DNA of 64,000 nucleotides. It comes from Hydrogenophilales bacterium. GTDB taxonomy: Bacteria; Pseudomonadota; Gammaproteobacteria; Burkholderiales; Thiobacillaceae. Below, in pieces: positions 15,411 through 23,739 of the stretch; the first letter of the stretch is position 1, and every line of letters begins with the position of its first letter. The translations under genes were made by a program, and so were the position numbers. Location of the stretch: NCBI GenBank assembly GCA_016719465.1, contig JADJYY010000015.1:1-64000 (forward strand), given 5' to 3'. The notes beneath the pieces are model-generated. The model was given only the letters and a program-made list of their open reading frames with translations. It searched no databases and was not told where the DNA came from.

Positions 15411-16220
15411 ATGCCGCGTATCAACCTGGAAATCTGGAAGGGTGACTGGATCGTCGTCACCGGCGCTTCGTCCGGCATCGGCGAGGCGTTCTGTCATGCC
15501 TTGGCGGCCAAAGGACTGAACCTCGTGCTGGTGGCCCGGCGCCAGGAGCGGCTCGTGGCTTTGGCCAATACCCTGCGAGAACGCCATGGCATCCAGACCC
15601 TGGTTTTCGCCGCCGACCTGAGTCAAACCGGCGTCGCCCGGCGCCTGCGCGAGCAACTCGACGCCGGGGGCATCCGCCCGCGCGGGCTGATCAACAACGC
15701 CGGCGCTGGCCTATGGGGTGAATTTTCCCGGCATCCCGCCCAGGCCCACGAGGCCATCGTGCAAGTGGTGGCCGCCGCGCCCATGGCGCTGTGCGCCGAA
15801 TTCCTGCCGTCCTTGCGCGGATATCCAGAAAGCCTGATCGTCAATGTTTCCTCGCCGGCGGCCTATCAGCCCGTGCCCTACATGGCCAGCTATGCCGCCG
15901 CCAAGACCGCCCTGCAGCATTTCAGCCTGGCGCTTTATCAGGAATTGAAGGGCACGGGCGTGCTGGTGCAAACCCTGGTGCCGGCCCCGAGCCAAACCGA
16001 ATTCGACGACAGGGCCGGCGCGTATCAGAGCGGCGTTGGCGATGTCCGCCGCCCACCCGAGGAAGTGGTGGCGGCCTGTCTGGCCAATCTGGACACGGAG
16101 CGCCCCCTGGCGGGGAACGCCAAGGGACTCTACAAACAACGGATGTTCGCCGGCCTGTTCCCCGTTCGCATGGTGCTTGCCATGGTGGCCAAGATGTTCA
16201 AGCCGCCCGCAGGTGAGTGA
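15411..16220 (+). CDS. Short-chain dehydrogenase/reductase (classical SDR)
   Basis: 269-residue NAD(P)-dependent oxidoreductase. Cofactor motif TGASSGIG at 17-24, NNAG motif, catalytic SS in IVNVSSPAA, and YAAAK with Tyr161 and Lys165. ATG at 15411 gives normal spacing to the cofactor loop; GTG at 15381 is an alternative, and neither has a good Shine-Dalgarno. Arg residues after the first strand (VARRQERL) suggest NADP(H). It is separated from the PEP-CTERM gene by a terminator and is convergent with prsT, so it needs its own promoter. The substrate is unknown; a role with the upstream lipid-type enzymes is only positional. Confidence 0.85.
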   Translation: MPRINLEIWKGDWIVVTGASSGIGEAFCHALAAKGLNLVLVARRQERLVALANTLRERHGIQTLVFAADLSQTGVARRLREQLDAGGIRPRGLINNAGAGLWGEFSRHPAQAHEAIVQVVAAAPMALCAEFLPSLRGYPESLIVNVSSPAAYQPVPYMASYAAAKTALQHFSLALYQELKGTGVLVQTLVPAPSQTEFDDRAGAYQSGVGDVRRPPEEVVAACLANLDTERPLAGNAKGLYKQRMFAGLFPVRMVLAMVAKMFKPPAGE

Positions 16221-16295
16221 ACTTCAATTTCCACCCGTCGGGGGTGGGATGTCGCAGGCCGAAATTCGCCCGGACAGCGCCTGTCTCCCGGCCGT

Positions 16296-19112
16296 TCAAC
16301 CCAGCTTGTCCAGCAGCGCTTGTGCCTCGCCTCGCTCCGGGAACATGGTCTTGTCGCGCAACAGAGGCTGCAGGATTTCTCGGGCCTTGGCCCTGTCTCC
16401 GGCCTTGGCCAGACCCGCCGCCAGGCGGTAGCGGGTGCCGGGGGTGGCCGCGGGCTGGCTCGCCGCCTTCCGTAACATTTCCACGCCGCGTCGGGTATCC
16501 CCCCGGTTCACCAGGACCCAGCCCAGGGTGTCGAGCACAGTGAGGCTCTCCGGCGCCTTGCGATAGGCTTTTTCCGCCAGATCCAGGGCGCGCGGGTCGC
16601 CCATCAACTGATAGGTCCAGGCGAGGTTATTCATGTGCATGACATGGTCGGGCTGCAGGCGCAGCATGGCCTCGTATTGAGCCGCCGCCTGGGGGTATTG
16701 CTTGCGTTGCAGATGGCTCAGGGCCAGGTATTCCCGCGTGGCGAGATCACGGTCATGCGCGCGCAGCCAGGCCATGATTCGGGCATCCGCCGCCGAGGCA
16801 TCGCCCGCGCCCAGCATGGCCCGGTGGATGCGACTTGCCAACGTCGCCTCGGTGCGCGGGCCCGAGGCTTTCTGATACACGGCGAGGGCTTCGCGCGGCT
16901 TGTTCTGCCGCATCAGGATGTCGCCTTCCAGAATCAGGCCACCTTGGGAGTTCGCGCGTTGCATGGCGCGGGCGATTTCCAGGGCGCGTGGCCCATTGCC
17001 CAGGTCCTGCTCCATCAGGGCGAGGGCCGTGGAGGCCGGGATATGATCGGGCTTCAGCGACAGGGCCTTGACGAGGGATGCCCGGGCCTTGTCCGTTTGG
17101 CGCAGCACGCCCTGCACCATGGCGAGCTGGTAGTGTAAATCCGGCGAATCGGGCTGCAAGGCGAGGGCACGGACCAGGGTGGAGGCCGCGTTGTTGTGTT
17201 CCCCAACCGTGCTTTGCACTCTGGCCAGCAACTCCAGGGCGGAAAGGTTGTCCGGCTGGGTATTCACGGCCTCCCGCGCCACGGCGAGCGCCTGCTCCCT
17301 GTTGTTGCCGTCGAGGTGGTGCCGCACCAGGCGCAGCCGAGGTTCCATGGCCTTGGGATTGCTGTCGGCCGCCTTGCGCAGCCATTGGCCCTGCTCGGCG
17401 CGGTTGTTTTCCCTTGAGGCCAGGCTGGCCAGCTCCAGCATGGCCTCGATATTGCCGGGTTCCTTGGCGAGAACGTTCTGGAAACGCTTTTTGGCGCCCG
17501 CGATATTCTTCTCGCCGACATCGAGGCCGGCCAGGTTTTTCACGGCGGGCATGAAGTTGGGCTGCAAAGCCAGCGCCTTCTCGAAGTTGGCCCGGGCGCC
17601 CGCCTTGTCTCCCCGGGTAAGCAGAAGGAAGCCTTTCAGATTGTGGGGCATGGGGTTGGCGGGTTGTTTCCGCAGCCATTGCTCGATCGCCGCCAGCGCC
17701 TTGTCGAAATTACGGCTGGAAATGTGATGCGCGATCATCGCGGCGTCCGCCTTGTGATCCTTGGGATCGAGCCTGGAAGCGGCTTCCAGTTCCGACTGGC
17801 CAACGCCGCTCTCGCCCAGGGCTAGACGCAGCGCGCCATGCTGCGCACGGTAGGCCGCCAGCTTGGGGTCGAGTTGGGTGACTTGTTGAAAATAGGCGGC
17901 GGCTTTCTTGAGGTCCCCTTTGTACTCGTAGATCTCGCCGGCCAGGGCGAGGGTGCGTATGTCCTGCTCATTCCCCTTCAACAGGGGCTGGAGGCTTGCC
18001 AAAGCTTTGTCGGGGGCGCCGGTTTTCAGTTGCGTGGCGGTCAGCAACTGCCGCGCATACGGATTGCCGGGATTTTGCGCGACATAGCGGCCAAGATGCG
18101 TCTCGGCGAGTTGCAGGTGCCCGAGGGCCAAGGCACTGGCGCCATGGACCAGCATGGTGGGCAGGTGGTCGGGCACAACCTTGAGCACGTTGGCGGCATG
18201 GTCCAGGGCGCTCTGGTAATCGCCCTTGCTCAACTGGACCCGGGCGATCAGGTAGGAAGCGAAGGGGGTCGGGTTGATTTTTCTCGTGGTCTCGGCCTGG
18301 GCGAGTGCTTCGTCATGGCGTTTTTCCGAGAGATAGAGCGTGACCAGTCCGAGGCGGGCGTTCTGCTGGAAAGGATCATGCTTGATGGCTTCGAGGTAGG
18401 CGCGCTCCGCTTCAGGTTTTTTCCCCTGTTGCCAGGCAAGGTCGGCCAGCGCGCCCCAGACCTCGGCGTTCTTCGGCTCTTTGGCAAGCGCGGTCCGCAA
18501 TTCCGATGCTACCGTGGCGAAATCACGCGATTTCAGGAAAGCGCAGCGTGCTCTTCCCAGCACGGTCAGCACGTTGTCCGGTTCCATGGCCTGCATGTCG
18601 GCGACGCGGGCGCAGGATTCGTCCGCCCGATTGAGTTGGGCCAGGGCGCGAGACTGGATGTCGAGCAATCGCAGGCGGTTGGTTTGTGAATCCCGCGTAT
18701 CCGGGGCCGCCGCCTTGAGCGCCTCTTCGGCGCGACCTTGCATCAGCAAGGTGCGCGCCATGGGATAACGCAAGGCCTGGGGGGATACCCCCGCCTCCCG
18801 CGCCTTGTTCAGCGAGGTTTCCGCCATCAGGTAATTTCCGATGCTCATGGAAATATCCGCGAGGAGGGTATGGACCTGGGGATTGTCGGGTGATTGGACC
18901 AAGGCGTTGCGCAACTCGATCTCGGCTTCCTTGGCCTTGCCCTGGCCAAGGAAGTCCTTGGCGCGTTCGATATGTTCCTCCGGGGTCCGACTCTTGTCGG
19001 CGCAACCGGCAAAGCCCAGCGTGGCGGCGAGCAGGATGCCGAGCAACAGGCGTGAGGAGGCGGGAAACAACATTTTATTTATGGACATTGTGGTCATCGC
19101 CCTGGTTCTCAT
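16296..19112 (-). CDS. prsT: PEP-CTERM system TPR-repeat lipoprotein, PrsT-like
   Basis: 938 residues. A lipobox LGFAGC with Cys37 marks a lipoprotein; the following Ala-Asp does not exactly place it in one membrane. The rest is more than 20 TPR repeats in the layout of PrsT, a protein co-located with exopolysaccharide and exosortase genes whose function is not established; scaffolding of polymer export is the usual guess. ATG at 19112 overlaps the stop of the upstream paralogue as ATGA, indicating translational coupling. The two proteins are alike along their length, so the pair arose by tandem duplication. Confidence 0.88.
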   Translation of the reverse strand: MRTRAMTTMSINKMLFPASSRLLLGILLAATLGFAGCADKSRTPEEHIERAKDFLGQGKAKEAEIELRNALVQSPDNPQVHTLLADISMSIGNYLMAETSLNKAREAGVSPQALRYPMARTLLMQGRAEEALKAAAPDTRDSQTNRLRLLDIQSRALAQLNRADESCARVADMQAMEPDNVLTVLGRARCAFLKSRDFATVASELRTALAKEPKNAEVWGALADLAWQQGKKPEAERAYLEAIKHDPFQQNARLGLVTLYLSEKRHDEALAQAETTRKINPTPFASYLIARVQLSKGDYQSALDHAANVLKVVPDHLPTMLVHGASALALGHLQLAETHLGRYVAQNPGNPYARQLLTATQLKTGAPDKALASLQPLLKGNEQDIRTLALAGEIYEYKGDLKKAAAYFQQVTQLDPKLAAYRAQHGALRLALGESGVGQSELEAASRLDPKDHKADAAMIAHHISSRNFDKALAAIEQWLRKQPANPMPHNLKGFLLLTRGDKAGARANFEKALALQPNFMPAVKNLAGLDVGEKNIAGAKKRFQNVLAKEPGNIEAMLELASLASRENNRAEQGQWLRKAADSNPKAMEPRLRLVRHHLDGNNREQALAVAREAVNTQPDNLSALELLARVQSTVGEHNNAASTLVRALALQPDSPDLHYQLAMVQGVLRQTDKARASLVKALSLKPDHIPASTALALMEQDLGNGPRALEIARAMQRANSQGGLILEGDILMRQNKPREALAVYQKASGPRTEATLASRIHRAMLGAGDASAADARIMAWLRAHDRDLATREYLALSHLQRKQYPQAAAQYEAMLRLQPDHVMHMNNLAWTYQLMGDPRALDLAEKAYRKAPESLTVLDTLGWVLVNRGDTRRGVEMLRKAASQPAATPGTRYRLAAGLAKAGDRAKAREILQPLLRDKTMFPERGEAQALLDKLG

Positions 19113-21919
19113 TTCAGGCTATCCAGAAGCTTTCGTGCCTCATTTTCCTGGGGGAACGCCAGGCCGCTCTGGAACAGCCGTTCCAGTTCCTGCCGGGCGC
19201 GAACCTTGTCCCCCGTCTTCGCCAATCCCGCGGCAAGATGCCAATGGATCTGGGGTGAATCAGGGGCTTTCGCCAGTGCCTTGCGAATCTGTTCGATACC
19301 ACGCTGCGCCTGACCACTGTTGATCAGCAACCATCCCAACGTGTCCAGTATGGCGGGGTTGTCGGGTTTGAGTCTGAGCGCCTGCTCCGCCGTGGGGATC
19401 GCCTCGGGAGATTTCAATTCACCCAACAGCCAGGCCAGGTTGTTGTAGGCCACGAAGTCCCCGGGGTTGGCTTTCACGAGTTGACGATAGTTGTCCGCCG
19501 ATTCTTTCAGACGATTGGCATTGAGTTGCGCCTGCGCCAGATGGTGACGTATGAGGCTGTCATCGGGGTGAGCCCGGAGCCATTGATCAAGCAACTTTTC
19601 GCCTTCAGTGGATTGCCCGGCGGATGCATACGCCTGATATGCGCGCACGAGTGGCTGGCCTTGGTTGGAGACCTGCGAGGCCCTGGCGAAAAGTCGGGCG
19701 GCGTCGAGATACTGCTTGTCGTGGAGGAGGATTTCGGCCTCTGTCAGATAACCGATGGCGGCCTTGGGCTTGCTCGCCTGCAAGGCGCGGGCGATCTTGA
19801 GCCCCTCGGCGCCGCGCTCCGACTGGGACAGCAGCACGGCCTTGTTCACGCTGGCATCGATGAAGTCCGGATGCAGCGCAAGGGCCTTGTCCAGGGCCTT
19901 CAGTGCGGCGTTCTTGTCCTTGGCCGCGATCTGCGCCTGGGCCAATCGGTAGTGGGCCATGGGGTTGCTGGCGCTGATCTCGGTCCAGCGCGTGAACGTG
20001 GCTATGGCGTCATGGGGAGATTTTTGCATGAGTTGCGCGAGTCCGATGTACTCATGGAATTCGGGACGCCCCGTCGCATCAAATCCTTCCCGCGCGGCGG
20101 ACAGCGCTTTGCCGGCCTCCTTCTTGCCCAGCCAGTAGCGCGTCAGCAAAAGATGGGCCTGAATATTCTTGCTATTGGTTTTCTTGGCCTGTTCAAGATT
20201 CTTGAGATAGCCGGCCTCGTTCTTGTCGCGCGCATCCAGGGCCGCCAGGGCCAGCCATGCGCGGCTTTCCTGGGGGACCAGCTTCAGCAACTGGTCGAAG
20301 CGGGAACGGGCAGCCTTGAAGTCCTTTGCCGTCATGTCCAGCAATGCGAGGTTCGAAGCGGCCGGGAAGTAGTCGGGCTTGATTTTCAGGGCTTGGGAAA
20401 AGCTCGCGCGCGCCTGGGTTTTGTCGTCCCGGGAGATATGGATGGTACCGCGCAGGTTGTGGATCATGGGGTCGCTGGGGCGCTCCTTTTCCAGCTTGTC
20501 CACGACCTTGAAGGCATCCTCGTAGCGCTTTTCCTTGAGATGGGAAAGCACCAGCAGGACATCGGGTTTGGCGGAGGCGGTATCGAGTTCGGCGGCCTTG
20601 GTCAGCGCCTCGATGGCCCCGGCCTCGTCGCCGCTACCCATGCGGCTGGCGGCCAGTTCAGTGAAGTACTTGGGGTTCTGGGGCGCCTTGTCACCCATCT
20701 GTTCCAGATGTTTGCGGGCCTCGGCGTAATCACCCTGGCGCAGGGCGATTTCACCCCGCAAGGTATTCAGCAGGGGGTCGTTACCGGAGCTGTCGAAGGA
20801 CCCGAGGATTTTCTTGGCCTGTTCCACGTCACCCAGGCCGCTCAGGGTCGCCGCCATGAGCTTGCGCGCCAGGGGATGGCTTGGCGCGGCTTCCAGCACC
20901 TTGTTGAGATGGGACTTGGCGGCTTCGCGGTTGCCGAGGGTCAGACTGACCGCGCCGCCCAGCAGGTGGGCGGGCAGGAAATTCGGCGCGGAACGGAGCA
21001 GGTCCTGCAGCTTGCCATTGGCTTCGGCGAAGCGGGCACGGCGGAAGTCGATATAGGCTTGCAGATAGCGGCCAAACACGTTGCCGGGCGCATGCTTGTG
21101 CAATTCCTTCAGGTCGGCCTCGGCCTTGTCCAGCTTCTCGGCTTGCAGATGCAACTGGGCGGTGGCCAGCCAGGCGGGCACATTGGCCGGTTCCAGGGCC
21201 AGGGCCTTGCCGTAGGCGGAGATGGCCTCCTCGCCGCGTTTGGTCAGGCGCAGCAGGTCGCCCCGCATAACCCATAAATCGGCACGCTTGCCCGACTTGG
21301 ACAGCGCTTGATCGATGAGCGTCAATGCCTCTTCCGGGCTCTTCCGGCCCAGGGCCTGATAGGCCCGCGACACCAGAATTTCCGGGTGATCGGTCGACAA
21401 GGCCTGGGCATCCGCCAGCGCCTTCTCCGCCGAGGCGGGGTCATTCAGCAGAAGGTGGGCGCGCGCGCGCAGCGCCAGAATAGCGGCATTGCCCGCCGCC
21501 GGCCCGCCTTCAACCGGTTTGATTTCATCGACAATGCGTTGGGGCTGGTTGAGCGCTAGCAGCGTTCGTGCCAGCAGGGGGGGCAGTTCGTCATCCTTGA
21601 TGTCCAGTTCACGCGCTTTCTTCAGTTCCTTTTCAGCGGCGGCGTAATCGCCGTTGGCGTAGTGAATGCGGCCCAGCAGGTAGCGCGCCTCCGCGTTGTT
21701 GGGCGCGGCCTGCAGGGTGTTCTTCAGTTCGATGGTCGCGCCCTTCAAATCCCCGCGCTGGTGCATGGCGATACCGGCCCTGAGATGATCCTCGGGTGAT
21801 TTCCGCGTGGCGAAGTAGGCGCCACCCGCCAGAACCGCCGCGCCGACCAGGCCGGCGAGGATCTTGGGCAGATGGGTCAGCACGGGGTGGCCTGACTTGT
21901 GGCTATGGTGCTTGGACAT
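19109..21919 (-). CDS. prsT: PEP-CTERM system TPR-repeat protein, membrane-anchored PrsT paralogue
   Basis: 936 residues. In place of a lipobox it has a His/Lys-rich N-terminus (MSKHHSHKSGHPVLTHLPK) and a transmembrane helix near residues 19-38 with no Cys, so it is an inner-membrane-anchored periplasmic TPR protein. SPEDHLRAGIAMHQRGDLKGA starts the TPR array, parallel to TPEEHIERAK in the neighbour. The gene is first of a two-gene operon with the lipoprotein. One paralogue per membrane would suit a trans-envelope scaffold; this is inference. The start ATG at 21919 has GAGG upstream. Confidence 0.88.
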   Translation of the reverse strand: MSKHHSHKSGHPVLTHLPKILAGLVGAAVLAGGAYFATRKSPEDHLRAGIAMHQRGDLKGATIELKNTLQAAPNNAEARYLLGRIHYANGDYAAAEKELKKARELDIKDDELPPLLARTLLALNQPQRIVDEIKPVEGGPAAGNAAILALRARAHLLLNDPASAEKALADAQALSTDHPEILVSRAYQALGRKSPEEALTLIDQALSKSGKRADLWVMRGDLLRLTKRGEEAISAYGKALALEPANVPAWLATAQLHLQAEKLDKAEADLKELHKHAPGNVFGRYLQAYIDFRRARFAEANGKLQDLLRSAPNFLPAHLLGGAVSLTLGNREAAKSHLNKVLEAAPSHPLARKLMAATLSGLGDVEQAKKILGSFDSSGNDPLLNTLRGEIALRQGDYAEARKHLEQMGDKAPQNPKYFTELAASRMGSGDEAGAIEALTKAAELDTASAKPDVLLVLSHLKEKRYEDAFKVVDKLEKERPSDPMIHNLRGTIHISRDDKTQARASFSQALKIKPDYFPAASNLALLDMTAKDFKAARSRFDQLLKLVPQESRAWLALAALDARDKNEAGYLKNLEQAKKTNSKNIQAHLLLTRYWLGKKEAGKALSAAREGFDATGRPEFHEYIGLAQLMQKSPHDAIATFTRWTEISASNPMAHYRLAQAQIAAKDKNAALKALDKALALHPDFIDASVNKAVLLSQSERGAEGLKIARALQASKPKAAIGYLTEAEILLHDKQYLDAARLFARASQVSNQGQPLVRAYQAYASAGQSTEGEKLLDQWLRAHPDDSLIRHHLAQAQLNANRLKESADNYRQLVKANPGDFVAYNNLAWLLGELKSPEAIPTAEQALRLKPDNPAILDTLGWLLINSGQAQRGIEQIRKALAKAPDSPQIHWHLAAGLAKTGDKVRARQELERLFQSGLAFPQENEARKLLDSLK

Positions 21920-22164
21920 GGTGTACCTCGGATATCTTTATGTGTAATCGATGGGGCGGTTAACGGTTTGCACCAAGGAAACTTGAAAGGAGGCGGCGAT
22001 TGCCGGACATCGCTTCGGCGAGGCCACCCAACTTCCTTTTTCAAGCCCCTACCCCATGCGAGGCGTGGCGCCGGCCTTGGTACAAAGCATCCCACCCGGC
22101 CCGCTGGTCTGGATGATGACCGCCGATCGTGTATGGTCTCGCGGGCTCTCCCCGCCCACCCTAA
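21920..22164. other. 245-bp intergenic region with a large imperfect stem; prsT promoter region
   Basis: Between the prsT paralogue and the LolA-like gene, both on the minus strand. Arms around 21982-21992 (CTTGAAAGGAG) and 22034-22045 (CCTTTTTCAAG) can pair, enclosing a GC-rich inner segment with its own short stems. No sigma-54 GG-N10-GC element was found on the minus strand. It may be a leader RNA or a terminator of the LolA-like gene; not decided. Confidence 0.35.
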
Positions 22165-22941
22165 TTATTGGAGTTTCTTCAGATAGTCTTTGGTGAAGAT
22201 TTTATCGGGTAAATCCCGCAGGCGCATTTCCTGATATTCAAGTACCGATTCGTGGTCCTTCTTCAGCGCATCTTCCATGACGAGCCGGGTCGGGCGTATC
22301 CGACCCCCCATTTCCCGATAGCCTTCATACAGACAGGTTTTCATGAGCCGATTGGATAGGGAGTAGAACTCGGCCTTGCGCGGGCGGTGATTCGACTTTC
22401 CCACCCATAACAGGACCCGATGGTAGGTGACGCCACGGTCGACTGCGGTCAGTTCCAGCACGTGTTGATCTTCACCCCTGACGGTCTCGCTGCGCAGGAT
22501 GCGCGGGGTGTAATCACCGGTGAAATTGGCTCGCGCCAGGTCGCCGTTGGCCACCTGGCCGGTCAGGCGTTGAGCCAGGCCGAGCCGGATGGGTTGGGAG
22601 ACGTTGGGCATGAACACCCACAGATCCCGCCCCTTCATAAGCATGATCTGGCCCCGTTCCGCCGCCGGCTCCAGTATCATGACCACCGTGCTGTCGTTGC
22701 CCTTGGAGAGAACCCGGTATTTCCGCTTGTCGGCATCCTGGTCGGGGGCGGAGCTGGTGATGAGAATGTCGACCTGGAAGCCTGTGGCGGGAAAGCGGAT
22801 TTCATCCGACTTCTCCAGGATGCCGCGCGCCTCGGGATCCTCGTCGAGAGGGCCGTCATCGGCGACGGCCGACAACGAGAACAAGGCTAGAAGCAACCAG
22901 GCGATGAATCGACAGGCGTAGGGAAGAGACGCAATGGACAT
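22165..22941 (-). CDS. LolA-like outer-membrane lipoprotein-sorting-type periplasmic protein
   Basis: 258 residues. A signal peptide ends at about SAVA, residue 27. The body has the beta-rich pattern of the LolA/LolB-like fold found next to FtsX/MacB transporters: KYRVLSKGNDSTVVMILEPAAERGQIMLMKGRDLWVFMP, split over two strands, then YTPRILRSETVRGEDQHVLEL and the C-terminal KAEFYSLSNRLMKTCLY. Such proteins shuttle hydrophobic cargo across the periplasm. It is divergent from the ATPase gene with only 45 bases between, which fits a shared regulatory region for one transport system. Confidence 0.78.
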   Translation of the reverse strand: MSIASLPYACRFIAWLLLALFSLSAVADDGPLDEDPEARGILEKSDEIRFPATGFQVDILITSSAPDQDADKRKYRVLSKGNDSTVVMILEPAAERGQIMLMKGRDLWVFMPNVSQPIRLGLAQRLTGQVANGDLARANFTGDYTPRILRSETVRGEDQHVLELTAVDRGVTYHRVLLWVGKSNHRPRKAEFYSLSNRLMKTCLYEGYREMGGRIRPTRLVMEDALKKDHESVLEYQEMRLRDLPDKIFTKDYLKKLQ

Positions 22942-22986
22942 GGCGGGAATTACTCCAATGACGCATCACGGGGCGGAAGGGTCTGC

Positions 22987-23739
22987 ATGAGCCTCGTTCG
23001 TGTCGAAGGTGTAACCAAGGTTTACCAGCTCGGCGAGCAGAAGGTCGTCGCGCTTGACGATATCACACTCTCCTTCAACGAAGGCGTGTTTCTGGCCATC
23101 GCCGGCCCGTCGGGCAGCGGCAAAACCACCCTGCTCAACATCATCGGCTGCATCGACAATCCGACCCGGGGCAGGGTTTTCATCGACGATAAAGAGGTCA
23201 CGGGCCTGTCGCCGGATGCCCTGGCCGATCTGCGGGCGCGCACCACCGGCTTCATCTTTCAGACCTTCAACCTGTTCCCGGTATTGACCGCGGCTGAAAA
23301 CGTCGAGTATCCCTTGCTGCAACTGCCGGAACTCGACCGCGCGGAGCGCCATAAGCGGGTTTCCCATTTCCTGTCCGTGGTCGGTCTGGAAAAGTATGCC
23401 GACCATCAGCCCAATCAGCTCAGCGGAGGGCAACGTCAACGGGTCGCCATCGCACGCGCTCTCGCGATCAATCCGCGCATCGTGCTGGCCGATGAGCCTA
23501 CCGCGAACCTCGATAGCCATACCGGCAAGAATATTCTCGGGCTGATGAAGGAGATCAACCGGAGTTTCGGCACGACATTTGTGTTTTCCACCCATGACCG
23601 GCATGTCATGGCCATGGCCGATCGATTGATTCGCATCGAGGACGGCCGGGTGGCCATGCTCGGCGTGAAGGCGGACGAAAAATGGCATGCGGTCAGGCCG
23701 GGCAGGGGAAACGGCGGCGTGGACAAGAGGACCCAGTGA
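22987..23739 (+). CDS. ABC transporter ATP-binding protein, LolD/MacB type
   Basis: 250 residues. Walker A GPSGSGKT at 40-47, Q-loop in FQTFNLFPVLTAAENV, signature LSGGQ at 145-149, Walker B IVLADEPTANLD and the switch His in STHDRHV. The FNLFPVLTAAENVEYPL stretch is typical of LolD/MacB/FtsE ATPases that work with FtsX-type permeases by mechanotransmission rather than classic transport. Two such permeases lie 1.5-4 kb away on the other strand. The TGA overlaps the ATG of the beta-barrel gene (ATGA-type), so these two are co-translated. Confidence 0.92.
   Translation: MSLVRVEGVTKVYQLGEQKVVALDDITLSFNEGVFLAIAGPSGSGKTTLLNIIGCIDNPTRGRVFIDDKEVTGLSPDALADLRARTTGFIFQTFNLFPVLTAAENVEYPLLQLPELDRAERHKRVSHFLSVVGLEKYADHQPNQLSGGQRQRVAIARALAINPRIVLADEPTANLDSHTGKNILGLMKEINRSFGTTFVFSTHDRHVMAMADRLIRIEDGRVAMLGVKADEKWHAVRPGRGNGGVDKRTQ

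Noticed and set aside
16231..16247. Terminator between the SDR gene and prsT
   Set aside because: Only 6-bp arms and no T-tract; too weak to call.
19481..21277. 598-codon plus-strand open frame opposite the prsT paralogue
   Set aside because: Gly/Leu/Gln-rich composition mirrors codon bias of the TPR gene; no domain, no Shine-Dalgarno. Antisense shadow of a GC-rich gene.
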